The notes under the pieces are model-generated. The model saw only the letters and a list, made by a program, of their open reading frames with translations. It was not told where the DNA came from and searched no databases. This document shows positions 1-8,742 of a stretch of 64,000 nt of DNA, one piece after another. Source of the stretch: JACCYX01 sp964610045 (GTDB taxonomy: Bacteria > Chloroflexota > Chloroflexia > Thermomicrobiales > UBA6265); the NCBI GenBank assembly GCA_964610045.1, contig CAZSUN010000006.1:16913-80912 (forward strand), written 5' to 3'. The number at the start of each line of letters is the position of its first letter. Positions within the stretch are counted from its first letter, which is position 1. Position numbers and translations under genes: made by a program.

Positions 1-1
1 G

Positions 2-841
2 GCACGTGTTGCCGCCGACGTGAACGCCGCGGCACCCCTTTGGGACTTCGGGGTTCAGGCCCAGGCGGTGTTCGGGTGGAACGCGAGCGAATCCGGCGAT
101 TTCGGCGATGGCGGTGGCAACATCGACCCGGCAATGGTCGAAGTTGTTGGGGACATTTCCGAACCCATCAAGATCGAGCCGCTTGTGGCATTCGATCCTG
201 ACGTTGTCATAACCCTCACGTTCGTCCTCGACGACCCCGACGAGTACTGGAGCATCGACGCGGCGTTGGTCGACCAGGTTCGGGAGATCGCGCCGATCAT
301 CGCCATGTCGGGAACAGGCAATGCGGCGGTCAATACGGAGCGCTTCGCCGAACTGGCAGCCGCACTCGGCGCTGATCTCGAAACCCCCGAATTGGTTGAG
401 GCGCGGGAATTGTACCTGGCAGCCACGGCCAATCTCGAAACCGTCGCGGCGGCATCATCGAACCTGACCATCCTGTTCGCCGGCATCGACGCCGAGGCGA
501 TGTATGTGGCCAATCCTCCCGACTGGCCAGACCTCAGCATGTACATGGAAATGGGCGTGAATGCAGTGATTCCGGATGCAGCGCCCGGCGACTACTGGGA
601 ATCGCTCAGCCTCGAGCAAGGTCTCAAGTACCCGGCCGACATCATCATGACCTCGACCAGGGGGGGATCGTGGCAGTTGGCGGACCTGGTCGACCACCCG
701 GTCTTCAGTGCTCATCCTGCCGTGAAGGCGGGTCAGGTGTACCCCTGGAACCAGGACTTCATCCAGAGTTACCAGGGCATGCGTGAAGCGATGGACCATC
801 TCTCGGAGGTCCTCTCCGGATCCAGCGACATCGTGGAATGA
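2..841 (+). CDS. Iron-siderophore-type ABC transporter substrate-binding protein, 5' truncated by window edge
   Basis: The reading frame is open from the first bases of the window (ARVAADVNAAAPLWDFG), and the matching stretch of the next gene lies about 60 residues after its start. The N-terminus and signal peptide are therefore missing. The visible part is a TroA/FecB-fold binding protein: an N-lobe with a FDPDVVITLTF strand, a long helix with ELAAALGADLETPELV, and a C-lobe ending in AVKAGQVYPWNQDFIQSYQG. Such proteins deliver ferric-siderophore or related chelates to FecCD permeases outside the membrane. The next gene is a close paralogue, and permease and ATPase genes follow on the same strand. 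The ligand cannot be told from sequence. Confidence 0.85.
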   Translation, partial: ARVAADVNAAAPLWDFGVQAQAVFGWNASESGDFGDGGGNIDPAMVEVVGDISEPIKIEPLVAFDPDVVITLTFVLDDPDEYWSIDAALVDQVREIAPIIAMSGTGNAAVNTERFAELAAALGADLETPELVEARELYLAATANLETVAAASSNLTILFAGIDAEAMYVANPPDWPDLSMYMEMGVNAVIPDAAPGDYWESLSLEQGLKYPADIIMTSTRGGSWQLADLVDHPVFSAHPAVKAGQVYPWNQDFIQSYQGMREAMDHLSEVLSGSSDIVE

Positions 842-902
842 GTTTTGCTCTCCGGACGTGTCGGATCGCACCCGCCTGCATGCACGAACAGAGGAGTTCG
901 GG

Positions 903-1913
903 ATGAGTATTGGCTCACGAACGGTCAATCGACGTTGCCTGACGTTGGCAGCAGCAGGCGGCCTGCTGCTGGCAGGACGCGGAGCGCCTGGCGCAGCCAG
1001 CCAGGAGTCGTCGCCATCGGCAGGCTGGAGCTTCACCGACGACCACGGCGTCACCGTGGAGCTTCCGGAGCTGCCCGCAAGAATTCTGGCGGATGTCAAC
1101 GCGGCTGCTCCGCTCTGGGACTTCGGGATTCGTCCCCAGGGAGTCTTCGGCTGGAACGTATACGAGGACGGCACCTTCGGGGTTGCCGGCGGCAACGTCG
1201 ATCCATCCCAGGTCACGACCACCGGCAACGTTTCCGAGCCGTTCCAGCTCGAACCCGCGATCGCCTTCGACCCTGACCTGATCGTGACGATCACCTGGGC
1301 ACCCGACGATCCGCTGGACTACTGGAGCATCGATGCGGACATCCTGCCCCAGGTGCAGGAGATCGCCCCAATAGCCGCGATCTCGGCGGTGGGCAGGGCA
1401 GACGTCAATACCCGCCGGTTCGCCGAACTCGCGTCGGCTCTGGGCGCCGATCTCACCGCGCCAGAACTCGTGGAAGCCAACTCCCGCTTTGAAACCGCCA
1501 TCGAGGACCTGGCCGCCACGGCCTCGACACGCTCCGACCTCTCCGTCCTGTTCTTCTCCGCGGGGGCGGAAGGGTTGGTCGTGGCGAACCCACCCTACTG
1601 GGCCGATCTCAACTTCTACCTGGAGAGTGGGGTCAACGCCATCCTCCCCGATACCGCGCCGGGCACATTCTGGCAGGAGTTGAGCCTGGAACAGGCGCTG
1701 ACCTATCCATCGGACATCATCATGGCCTCTGAGCGTCCGGGCTCCTTCCAATTGGCGGAATTGCAGGAGAATCCCGTCTACTCGCAGCATCCTGCTGTGA
1801 AGGCAGGTCAGGTTTATGGGTGGAACCAGGACTTCATCATGAGTTACCAGGGTATGTCCGATGCCATCGAGCACCTGGTCGCGGTGCTCGATGGCGCTCA
1901 GAAGGCCACCTGA
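903..1913 (+). CDS. Iron-siderophore-type ABC transporter substrate-binding protein, Tat-type signal
   Basis: 336 residues. The ATG at 903 is preceded by GAGGAG at 891-896, an ideal ribosome site, although the frame is open further upstream. The N-terminus has NRRCLTLAAAGGLLLAG, a twin-arginine-like signal with no lipobox cysteine after it, so the mature protein is probably free or anchored by an uncleaved signal. The rest is a TroA/FecB-fold binding protein that by eye is more than half identical to the preceding gene, including DVNAAAPLWDFG, YWSIDA, RFAELA and VKAGQVYxWNQDFI. The pair is probably a tandem duplication feeding the same FecCD permeases at 1967-4085, perhaps with different ligand preference. 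Confidence 0.87.
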   Translation: MSIGSRTVNRRCLTLAAAGGLLLAGRGAPGAASQESSPSAGWSFTDDHGVTVELPELPARILADVNAAAPLWDFGIRPQGVFGWNVYEDGTFGVAGGNVDPSQVTTTGNVSEPFQLEPAIAFDPDLIVTITWAPDDPLDYWSIDADILPQVQEIAPIAAISAVGRADVNTRRFAELASALGADLTAPELVEANSRFETAIEDLAATASTRSDLSVLFFSAGAEGLVVANPPYWADLNFYLESGVNAILPDTAPGTFWQELSLEQALTYPSDIIMASERPGSFQLAELQENPVYSQHPAVKAGQVYGWNQDFIMSYQGMSDAIEHLVAVLDGAQKAT

Positions 1914-1966
1914 CGCCGTGAGTCCAAACATCCACATCCACCGGCGAAGCGCTCGGCAGGACTGCC

Positions 1967-3022
1967 ATGGCACGCGTTGACGCCATCGAACCGATGATTG
2001 CCGCCGGTGGAACCCGCTGGTGGCAACTTCGACTGAGCAAGCTGGCAGGACTGATCCTGCTGCTGGCTGCAGCGGTGATCGTCTCGTTGCTGAGCCTGAG
2101 GTTCGGCTCACTCTCGATTTCAACGAAGAATGCCGTCGACGCCATCTTCAACTACAACCCCGATGTCTACGAGCAAACCATCGTCCGGGAACTGCGTGTA
2201 CCGCGGACGCTTATCGCCCTGAGTGTCGGGGCGGGACTCGCCGTCGCGGGCACCGTGATGCAGGCGGTGACGCGAAATCCTCTGGCGGACCCTTCTATCC
2301 TGGGTGTCAGCCAGGGCGCGAGCCTGGCGGTCGCAATTTCCGTGACATATCTCGGTATGTCCAATCCCAACGAGTACGTCTGGATGTCGTTCGCTGGCGC
2401 ATTGCTGGCGTCGCTCCTGGTGTTCATGGTGGGGAGCGCGGGTCACGGTGGCGCTTCCCCGGTCAAGCTCGCCCTGGCAGGGGTGGTGGTTTCCGCCATG
2501 CTCGGAGCCTGGAACAGCACGATTCTGCTCATGAACGAAGACACGATGGATCGGGTCAGGTTCTGGTTGGCGGGTTCGGTTGCAGGCCGTGAGCTCGACA
2601 CACTTTGGGCAGTCGCGCCGTTCCTGTTCCTGGGTACCGGCGCCTGCCTGCTCCTCGGTCACCAACTCAATGTTCTCAGTATGGGTGACGAAAGCGCTCG
2701 CGCGCTCGGCATGAATACGACCCGGATACGCGTCACCGCTTCGCTGCTGGTGATTTTCATCACCGGAGCATCCGTTTCGGTCGCGGGTCCGATCGGGTTT
2801 GTCGGGCTGGCGACGCCTCATATGGTTCGTGCCGTGATTGGCCCGGACAATCGGTGGGTGCTGGTGTATTCGCTCGTGGTCGGCGCGATCCTGCTCACAG
2901 GGGCCGATGTTGCCGGTCGCATCGCCACCCGACCCTCGGAACTCCAGGTTGGTATCGTCACCGCGCTGGTTGGGGCGCCGTTCCTCGTGATGCTGGCTCG
3001 ACGGACAAGGTTGGCGGACTAG
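1967..3022 (+). CDS. FecCD-family ABC transporter permease (first subunit)
   Basis: 351 residues, hydrophobic, with about nine to ten membrane segments. Family marks are visible: LRVPRTLIALSVGAGLAVAGTVMQAVTRNPLADPSILGVSQGA near the N-terminus, the EAA-like loop before SVAGPIGFVGLATPHMVRAVIGPDNR, and a C-terminal VGIVTALVGAPFLVMLARR. It forms half of the transmembrane channel of a ferric-siderophore/cobalamin-class importer. It starts 53 bases after the binding-protein gene and ends one base before the second permease, so the two are surely cotranscribed. The two permeases differ in sequence, suggesting a heterodimeric channel. Confidence 0.93.
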   Translation: MARVDAIEPMIAAGGTRWWQLRLSKLAGLILLLAAAVIVSLLSLRFGSLSISTKNAVDAIFNYNPDVYEQTIVRELRVPRTLIALSVGAGLAVAGTVMQAVTRNPLADPSILGVSQGASLAVAISVTYLGMSNPNEYVWMSFAGALLASLLVFMVGSAGHGGASPVKLALAGVVVSAMLGAWNSTILLMNEDTMDRVRFWLAGSVAGRELDTLWAVAPFLFLGTGACLLLGHQLNVLSMGDESARALGMNTTRIRVTASLLVIFITGASVSVAGPIGFVGLATPHMVRAVIGPDNRWVLVYSLVVGAILLTGADVAGRIATRPSELQVGIVTALVGAPFLVMLARRTRLAD

Positions 3023-3023
3023 C

Positions 3024-4085
3024 GTGGCAGCAGTTACCGAAACCACCATCTTCACTTCACGACCGGGTCACCGGACCATTCGGTTCGGGTCCATTGCGGT
3101 GCGCGTCAACCTGCGCGCCATTGCGTTCTCAGTGATCGCCCTGGCAGTGCTGGCCCTGCTGATGATCTGGGCAATTACCCTTGGTGCGTTCTCGATCCCG
3201 TTTCCGGATGTCGTCAAGGCGTTGGCCGGCAACGGCACGGATGACACCGAAATGGTGGTGCGGACCCTGCGGCTGCCGCGTATTCTGGTCGCCGTGTTCT
3301 GTGGCGCGGCGCTGGCGATGTCCGGCGCGATCTTCCAGGGTATCTCCCGGAACCCGCTCGTTTCTCCCGACATCATCGGAATCGACTCGGGCGCCACGCT
3401 GTTCGCGCTGGTGGTCATGATCATCGGGGTCGGCGATGTCGGCGTACCCCTGGCGGCGTTCCTCGGTGCTGTCCTGACCGCGTTCACGATCTACTCGCTA
3501 TCCTGGAAGAACGGCATCTCCATGAACCGCCTGATCCTCGTCGGGATCGGGGTTGGGGCAGTGGTTGACGCCGGCTCGACCTACATGACCGTGAAATTTC
3601 CGATCGAGATCACGCGACCTGCAATCGTCTGGTCGATGGGGTCGTTCTATGCAGTCAATTGGGACGATGTCGTGTTGCTCGGCGGTGCTGTTGCGATTCT
3701 CGGGCCACTCGCAATCATCCTGATGGAATCGCTGCGCACCATGCAACTCGGCGATATCGTCACCCGTAGCCTGGGTATCCGGCTTGAGCAGACACGCCTC
3801 TCCCTTATCGTGATCGGTTGCGCGCTGGCGGCCGTCTGCGTGTCCCTGGCGGGACCAATCGGGTTTGTCGCCCTGATCGTTCCGCATATGGCCAGGATGC
3901 TGCTGGGAGCCCCTTCGGCGAGTGTGCTCGTTTTCACGGCAATCCTGGGAGCAATTCTGATGCTGATATCCGATACTGTAGCTCAGCATTTGCTGCCGGT
4001 GACGCTGCCGGTCGGCGTGGTCACCGGAGCAGTCGGTGCACCGTACTTCCTGTTCCTGCTCTACCGCACCAACATCCGCTCGTAA
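3024..4085 (+). CDS. FecCD-family ABC transporter permease (second subunit)
   Basis: 353 residues starting with GTG one base after the previous stop. It shows the same family pattern as its neighbour: LRLPRILVAVFCGAALAMSGAIFQGISRNPLVSPDIIGIDSGA, then SLAGPIGFVALIVPHMARMLLGA in the coupling-loop region, and PVGVVTGAVGAPYFLFLLYR at the end. It has a longer soluble N-terminal leader of about 30 residues. It pairs with the upstream permease and should engage the double-ATPase protein that starts 20 bases downstream. Confidence 0.93.
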   Translation: MAAVTETTIFTSRPGHRTIRFGSIAVRVNLRAIAFSVIALAVLALLMIWAITLGAFSIPFPDVVKALAGNGTDDTEMVVRTLRLPRILVAVFCGAALAMSGAIFQGISRNPLVSPDIIGIDSGATLFALVVMIIGVGDVGVPLAAFLGAVLTAFTIYSLSWKNGISMNRLILVGIGVGAVVDAGSTYMTVKFPIEITRPAIVWSMGSFYAVNWDDVVLLGGAVAILGPLAIILMESLRTMQLGDIVTRSLGIRLEQTRLSLIVIGCALAAVCVSLAGPIGFVALIVPHMARMLLGAPSASVLVFTAILGAILMLISDTVAQHLLPVTLPVGVVTGAVGAPYFLFLLYRTNIRS

Positions 4086-4105
4086 TCGAGGAGCCCGCAA
4101 CGCCC

Positions 4106-5758
4106 ATGTTCCAGCTTCGCGCCGATGCTGTATCACTGGCCTACGATGCTCGTCCCGTCGTGCATGACTTCTCGCTCGACATCGAGGAAGGGAAAGTAAC
4201 GACCATCATCGGGCCGAACGGGTGCGGCAAGTCCACCGTACTTCGGTCGATGGCTCGCCTGCTGCGTCCAACCAACGGTGCGGTCTACCTGGACGGCGCC
4301 GCGATTCACACCATGCCGTCCCGTGATGTCGCGAAACGGATCGGCCTCCTGTCGCAGACAGCCCAGGTGCCGGAAGGCGTAACCGTCGAGGATCTCGTCC
4401 ATCGGGGCCGTTACCCGCACCAGGCGTTCCTCCAGCCGCCGTCCCGGCAGGACACGATCGCCGTCCACAAGGCCATCGATCTCGCTGGAATGGGCGATCT
4501 CCGCCTTCGCGCGGTCAACGAGCTCTCGGGAGGCCAGCGCCAGCGTGCCTGGATCGCGATGGCACTGGCCCAGGAGACGCCGATTCTTCTCCTCGACGAG
4601 CCAACAACCTACCTCGATCTCGCCCACCAACTCGAAGTCATGGAGCTGGTCGAACGACTCAATCGTGAAGAGGGCCGCACCATCGTGATGGTTCTGCACG
4701 ACATCAACGAAGCCGCCAGGGTCAGCCACCGGATTGTGGCGATGCGGGAAGGCCGGATCATCGGCGACGGGTCCCCTGCGGAAGTCCTGACCCCGGAACT
4801 GCTCTCGCGATTGTTTGGTGTCGAGTGCGACGTTATCGCGACCGAATCGCAAGACCAGACCCGCGGGTACTGCATGCCACGCTCGATGGCTGGCTGCGAA
4901 TGTCTCGAACGCAAGGGAACGAAACAGGGCTTTGAGATCGATCGGGTCGCCACCGGGTACGGGAAGTCGATCATTTCCAGCGATCTGTCCATGACGATCC
5001 CGGGTGGAAAGATCACCGCCCTCGTCGGTCCGAACGCCTGCGGCAAGTCGACCCTGATGCGCACCTGCGCCAGGCTCCAGAAAATGGGAGCCGGCACGAT
5101 TCACCTCGATGGTCGCAGCATTGGGTCAGGCTCGCACAAGGAACTGGCACGACGGCTCGCCTTGTTGAGCCAGGATCCGAGCGTGCCGGGTGACATCCTG
5201 GTTGAGGACCTCGTGCTCGCCGGGCGCAATCCCCATCAGGGATTCCTGCGCCGATGGTCTGCCGATGACGAAGCGATCGTCAACTGGGCGATCGAGACCT
5301 GCGGGATCGCCGAGTTCAGGTTCCGGCCACTTGGCTCATTGTCCGGTGGCCAGCGTCAACGGGCCTGGATCGCCATGTCACTGGTGCAGGACACGGACGT
5401 GCTTTTACTCGACGAACCGACGACGTTCCTCGACATCGCCTCGCAGGTGTCCCTCCTCGATATCATCTGGAAGCTCAACCGGGAACAAGGGAAGACGGTG
5501 GTGATGGTTATTCACGACATCAACCTTGCCGCCAGGTATGCCGACCACATCATCGCCATGCGCGATGGCAAGGTGATCGCCCAGGGAACGCCCACCACGG
5601 TCGTGACCTGCCCGCTGATGCGCATGATTTTCGATATCGAATCCGATGTGTTGCGACATCCCGAACTAGGTACACCGCTCATGATTCCGCTCCGGACAGC
5701 CAGCTCCGGGCAACTGCCACCGGCGATGGGTTCGCCGGTGGCAGTTGCTGCCGGCTAA
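4106..5758 (+). CDS. Fused double ATP-binding subunit of the FecCD-type importer
   Basis: 550 residues from ATG 4106, with GAGGAG at 4088-4093 (the frame is open far upstream but overlaps the permease). Two complete FecE-type ATPase domains lie in one chain. Domain 1 has Walker A GPNGCGKST (36-44), signature LSGGQRQRAWIA (140-151), Walker B ILLLDEPT (160-167) and H-loop VLHD (196-199). Domain 2 has GPNACGKST (308-316), LSGGQRQRAWIA (412-423), VLLLDEPT (432-439) and VIHD (468-471). A linker near residues 245-275 contains CMPRSMAGCEC. FecE-type subunits are normally separate homodimerising proteins of about 260 residues, so this is a head-to-tail fusion. Its stop overlaps the convergent aspS by 4 bases. 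Confidence 0.93.
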   Translation: MFQLRADAVSLAYDARPVVHDFSLDIEEGKVTTIIGPNGCGKSTVLRSMARLLRPTNGAVYLDGAAIHTMPSRDVAKRIGLLSQTAQVPEGVTVEDLVHRGRYPHQAFLQPPSRQDTIAVHKAIDLAGMGDLRLRAVNELSGGQRQRAWIAMALAQETPILLLDEPTTYLDLAHQLEVMELVERLNREEGRTIVMVLHDINEAARVSHRIVAMREGRIIGDGSPAEVLTPELLSRLFGVECDVIATESQDQTRGYCMPRSMAGCECLERKGTKQGFEIDRVATGYGKSIISSDLSMTIPGGKITALVGPNACGKSTLMRTCARLQKMGAGTIHLDGRSIGSGSHKELARRLALLSQDPSVPGDILVEDLVLAGRNPHQGFLRRWSADDEAIVNWAIETCGIAEFRFRPLGSLSGGQRQRAWIAMSLVQDTDVLLLDEPTTFLDIASQVSLLDIIWKLNREQGKTVVMVIHDINLAARYADHIIAMRDGKVIAQGTPTTVVTCPLMRMIFDIESDVLRHPELGTPLMIPLRTASSGQLPPAMGSPVAVAAG

Positions 5759-7092
5759 GGCGTCAGACGCTGCATGTCGCGGGGAAAGAGCGTCGTCTCG
5801 CGGACATTCGCAATTCCGAGGAGCCGGGCGACGAACCGTTCCAAACCAAGTGCGAATCCACCATGCGGTGGCATGCCGTACCGAAATGCGTCGAGGTAGC
5901 CTTCGAACCCGGCTGTCTCGATCCCGCGCGAAGTGAGCGCAGCGAGATAGTCGTCATACCGGTGAAGTCGCTGACCGCCCGTGACGATCTCCAGTCCCCG
6001 GAAGAGGAGGTCGAAACTGTTCGACCATGCCGGACGCGCCGGATCGGGATGGGTGTAGAATGGCCGCTTCGCCATCGGATAGCCCGTCACGAAAAGCCAG
6101 TCGGAACCATGCTCCCGAATCGCCCACTCACCCAACCATCGCTCGTGAGCCGGGGCGAGATCGGGTTCCTCCCGAACGTCCTCACCCGTCTGCCGGGAAA
6201 TCATCTCGAGGGCGTCGGCGAAATGCACGTGAGGAATCCGGTGCGGAACCTCGGGGACTTCGAACCCTGGCAGCGACCGGTGCAGATCCAGTGCGGCAAC
6301 GGTTCCGACCATTCCGGCGATGGCCGTTCGCACCATGCCCATCACCGTGAAGTGATCATCGATAAACCCCATCTCGGCGTCGAGTGACTGGTACTGGCTC
6401 AGGTGCCGGACGGTGTCGTGCGGTTCAGCCCGGAACGCCGGTGCCGTTTCGAAGACTCGTTCGAGCGCACCCACCATGATCTGCTTGTAGAGTTGGGGGC
6501 TTTGGGCGAGGAATGCCGGTCGCCCGAAGTAATCAAGCTCGAAGACATTCGCACCACCTTCCGGCGTGGTGCCGATGATCTTGGGTGTCGAGATTTCGAC
6601 GAACCGCTCTGCCCGGAGTGAGGATCGGAATCCCTGGACTGAGGCTGCGGCGATCTGCTGGACGGCTGCCCTGGCCGGGTGTCGGAGAGAGACGGCCGCC
6701 ACGTCGAGCTGGGTTGGTAGCTGGGCTGTGAGGTGAGGCCGGAATATCTCGATCGGCGGCTCTGTCACCGGCTCGGAGATGACCTCGAGGCCCATCGCTT
6801 GAACTTCGACCCCTTCGGGTGCCTGCGGTTTGACAACGACCGTCCCTGTGAGTGACAGCACCGTTTCGTGCGGCAAGGACTCGATGATCGCCCGCATGGC
6901 GGAATCATCGACGACAACCTGGGCGATTCCGGACGCATCGCGAAGGAGGAGAAAGCAGACGGCTTTCAACGCCCTGCGGTGGTGGAGCCAGCCCTTGAGC
7001 GTGACGGTGTTACCGGGAAGACCGGAAAGCTCTGACGCCCAGGTTCGTTCAGCCTGGGCCACTCCGAGGAAGGGAAGAAGCGGTGTGGTCAC
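5755..7092 (-). CDS. aspS: Aspartyl-tRNA synthetase, archaeal/non-discriminating type
   Basis: 445 residues from GTG 7092, chosen because GGAGG at 7104-7100 sits 7 bases ahead; the frame is open upstream through the T-box leader. It has an N-terminal OB-fold anticodon-binding domain (LKGWLHHRRALKAVCFLLLRDASGIAQVVV) and a class II catalytic core: motif 2 FRAEPHDTVRHLSQYQSLDAEM and motif 3 GGFALGLERFVARLLGIANVRETTLFPRD. The length and the RDxxRLTP ending fit the short archaeal-type AspRS, which lacks the bacterial GAD insertion. Such enzymes often also charge tRNA-Asn, with amidation by GatCAB; that is family knowledge and is not shown here. Confidence 0.93.
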   Translation of the reverse strand: MTTPLLPFLGVAQAERTWASELSGLPGNTVTLKGWLHHRRALKAVCFLLLRDASGIAQVVVDDSAMRAIIESLPHETVLSLTGTVVVKPQAPEGVEVQAMGLEVISEPVTEPPIEIFRPHLTAQLPTQLDVAAVSLRHPARAAVQQIAAASVQGFRSSLRAERFVEISTPKIIGTTPEGGANVFELDYFGRPAFLAQSPQLYKQIMVGALERVFETAPAFRAEPHDTVRHLSQYQSLDAEMGFIDDHFTVMGMVRTAIAGMVGTVAALDLHRSLPGFEVPEVPHRIPHVHFADALEMISRQTGEDVREEPDLAPAHERWLGEWAIREHGSDWLFVTGYPMAKRPFYTHPDPARPAWSNSFDLLFRGLEIVTGGQRLHRYDDYLAALTSRGIETAGFEGYLDAFRYGMPPHGGFALGLERFVARLLGIANVRETTLFPRDMQRLTP

Positions 7093-7109
7093 GGTGTGGC
7101 CTCCATTGA

Positions 7110-7385
7110 TGGGGAACACAACGCCCCCACCGTCTTGCGGACGAGGGGGGCTTCCCGTGGTACCACCGCGTTTCGCCGGGTTTATGTACCCAGCCTTCGG
7201 AGCCCGGTATCGGGGGCTGGCCGCCTCGGCCTTCGCAGCCACCGATGGATGGCTGGTTCTGCCGGGCACTCGGGAGGGTCTTCACCGGTCGATCTTGTCC
7301 GCGCTTGCACCGTGCCGCGGCTCGCTGTGCTCGATCGGATCCGGGTACTCGTCTCCGTCACCGTGTTGCCGACGACTATACGCCG
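7110..7385 (-). promoter_or_regulatory. T-box leader (Asp) of aspS
   Basis: Read on the minus strand, the aspS leader has T-box parts in the right order. A long stem I region comes first, with a GGTGCAAG distal-loop-like motif. A candidate specifier GAC (Asp) at 7280-7278 follows, in the setting GAA-GAC-CCTCCCGAG. The antiterminator core is GGTGGTACCACG at 7167-7156, and a GC-rich terminator hairpin at 7151-7123 comes next. Uncharged tRNA-Asp is expected to favour the antiterminated form. The bulge reads UGGU, so pairing with a tRNA-Asp discriminator G would need a G-U wobble. The boundaries are approximate. Confidence 0.78.
7123..7151 (-). terminator. T-box attenuator hairpin before aspS
   Basis: The arms are six pairs (GCCCCC with GGGGGC) and four inner pairs (CGTC with GACG), separated by a two-base internal loop and closed by a five-base loop. 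On the minus strand it is followed by GTTGTGTT, a weak U-tract, and ends about 30 bases before the aspS start. It lies directly after the T-box antiterminator core, as expected for the alternative structure. Confidence 0.65.
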
Positions 7386-7443
7386 GTCCCCGGCCGAATG
7401 TCACTGAACCTGGATGGGACACCACTCAAAACGTTGCCCGCAA

Positions 7444-7472
7444 TTGACGACCCGAACACCGTGTGATATCGT
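7444..7472 (+). promoter_or_regulatory. Sigma70-type promoter for the LacI-regulator/sugar ABC operon
   Basis: TTGACG at 7444-7449 and TATCGT at 7467-7472 are separated by exactly 17 bases. The predicted start is near 7480, about 107 bases before the regulator gene, with a LacI-type operator in between at 7546. The same -10 sequence is used by the trp promoter at 16876. Confidence 0.65.
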
Positions 7473-7545
7473 GCAGAAACATGACAACGTTTCCACATCA
7501 TAGATGAACTGACGGCAATCTTCGTCGGGGTTTCCGGACAATCGC

Positions 7546-7561
7546 CTGCAAGCGTTTGCAG
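7546..7561 (+). promoter_or_regulatory. LacI-family operator candidate
   Basis: CTGCAAGCGTTTGCAG is an inverted repeat with six-base arms (CTGCAA/TTGCAG) around a centre containing CG, the usual form of LacI-family operators. It lies 25 bases upstream of the regulator's start and downstream of its promoter, which fits autorepression. Partial matches (AAAACGTTGC near 7428, GACAACGTTTCC near 7482) may be secondary sites. Confidence 0.65.
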
Positions 7562-7586
7562 CCGTGTGTCGTACTCGAGGGCGCCA

Positions 7587-8615
7587 GTGAGCCAGAACCG
7601 TCAAGGTGAACGCGTCACCATCGTGGACGTCGCCCGCGAAGCGAATGTCTCGTTCGCGACCGTGTCCCGTGTCGTCAACGGGAAGGGTTACGTCAGCGCC
7701 CAGACTCGCGAGCGGGTCATGCAAGCCATGACCCGCATTGGCTATACCGTCAACCGGCAGGCCAGGGTGCTCGCCGGGGGCCGTACCCAGGTCATCGGAT
7801 TACTGGTGCGGGATCTCGATACCAGCTACATCGGGGAAATCCTGAAGGGAATCGAGGAGGTGCTGGCGGCGGCATCGTACGACCTGATGCTCTACACCAC
7901 CCACCACCGCCGTACAAGGGAATCCGTGTTCGTGAACTCATTGGCCAATGGCATGACCGATGGTCTGCTCATGATCCTGCCGCTCGCGCCGGAAGCCTAT
8001 GTCGATTCGATCCGCCGCCGCGGGATCCCGTTCGTCCTGATCGATCACGAGGGTTTCGATGCCCATACACCGTCGGTCAGTGCGGCCAACCGACAGGGTG
8101 CCCGAGCGGCAATCCAGCATCTGGTGGAACTTGGCCATCGCCGGATCGCTGTCATCACCGGCAACCTCGATATGGACTCGGCGCGACAACGCCTGGCTGG
8201 CTGTGAAGCGCAACTTGCCGAATCCGGGCTCGAACTCCCCGAGGACCTCCGTAAACGCGGGGATTTTCATAGGCCACTCGGCTACCAATTGACCCATGAG
8301 CTGCTCCGGCTGCCCGATCCACCGACCGCGATCGTCACCGGGAACGATGTCAGTGCATTCGGCGCCCTCGACGCCATCCGCAACGCAGGATTGGCCACAC
8401 CCACCGACATCTCCGTTGTTGGATTCGACGACATTCCTGACGCGAAATGGGCGCATCCGCCTCTGACCACCGTTCATCAGCCGATGCGGGAAATGGGCAA
8501 GGTCGCCACCAGGATGTTGCTCGACGCCATCAACGATGCGGAAAACTCCGGGGGCAAAGTGGAACTCCCAGCGGACCTCGTGGTCCGGGAATCGACTGCC
8601 CCACCCACCACCTGA
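7587..8615 (+). CDS. LacI-family transcriptional regulator
   Basis: 342 residues from GTG 7587, with GAGGG at 7577-7581 six bases ahead; another GTG at 7566 would add seven residues. The N-terminal helix-turn-helix and hinge helix read TIVDVAREANVSFATVSRVVNG. A periplasmic-binding-protein-like effector domain follows, including TQVIGLLVRDLDTSYIGEILKGIEE and the SVVGFDDIPDAKWAHPPLTTV stretch typical of the family. It is the first gene of a cluster with a carbohydrate ABC importer and very likely represses it until the imported sugar binds. The sugar is unknown. Confidence 0.92.
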   Translation: MSQNRQGERVTIVDVAREANVSFATVSRVVNGKGYVSAQTRERVMQAMTRIGYTVNRQARVLAGGRTQVIGLLVRDLDTSYIGEILKGIEEVLAAASYDLMLYTTHHRRTRESVFVNSLANGMTDGLLMILPLAPEAYVDSIRRRGIPFVLIDHEGFDAHTPSVSAANRQGARAAIQHLVELGHRRIAVITGNLDMDSARQRLAGCEAQLAESGLELPEDLRKRGDFHRPLGYQLTHELLRLPDPPTAIVTGNDVSAFGALDAIRNAGLATPTDISVVGFDDIPDAKWAHPPLTTVHQPMREMGKVATRMLLDAINDAENSGGKVELPADLVVRESTAPPTT

Positions 8616-8742
8616 TCAAACGCAGACCGGGACCCTGCCTGTTCGCCACTTCGTGAGGAGATGCCAGGAACGCAAGAACCAATACCCAACCTGTCGATTT
8701 GGAACGACATTCCGTCGTTCGCCCATCGCAAGGAGACACTCC

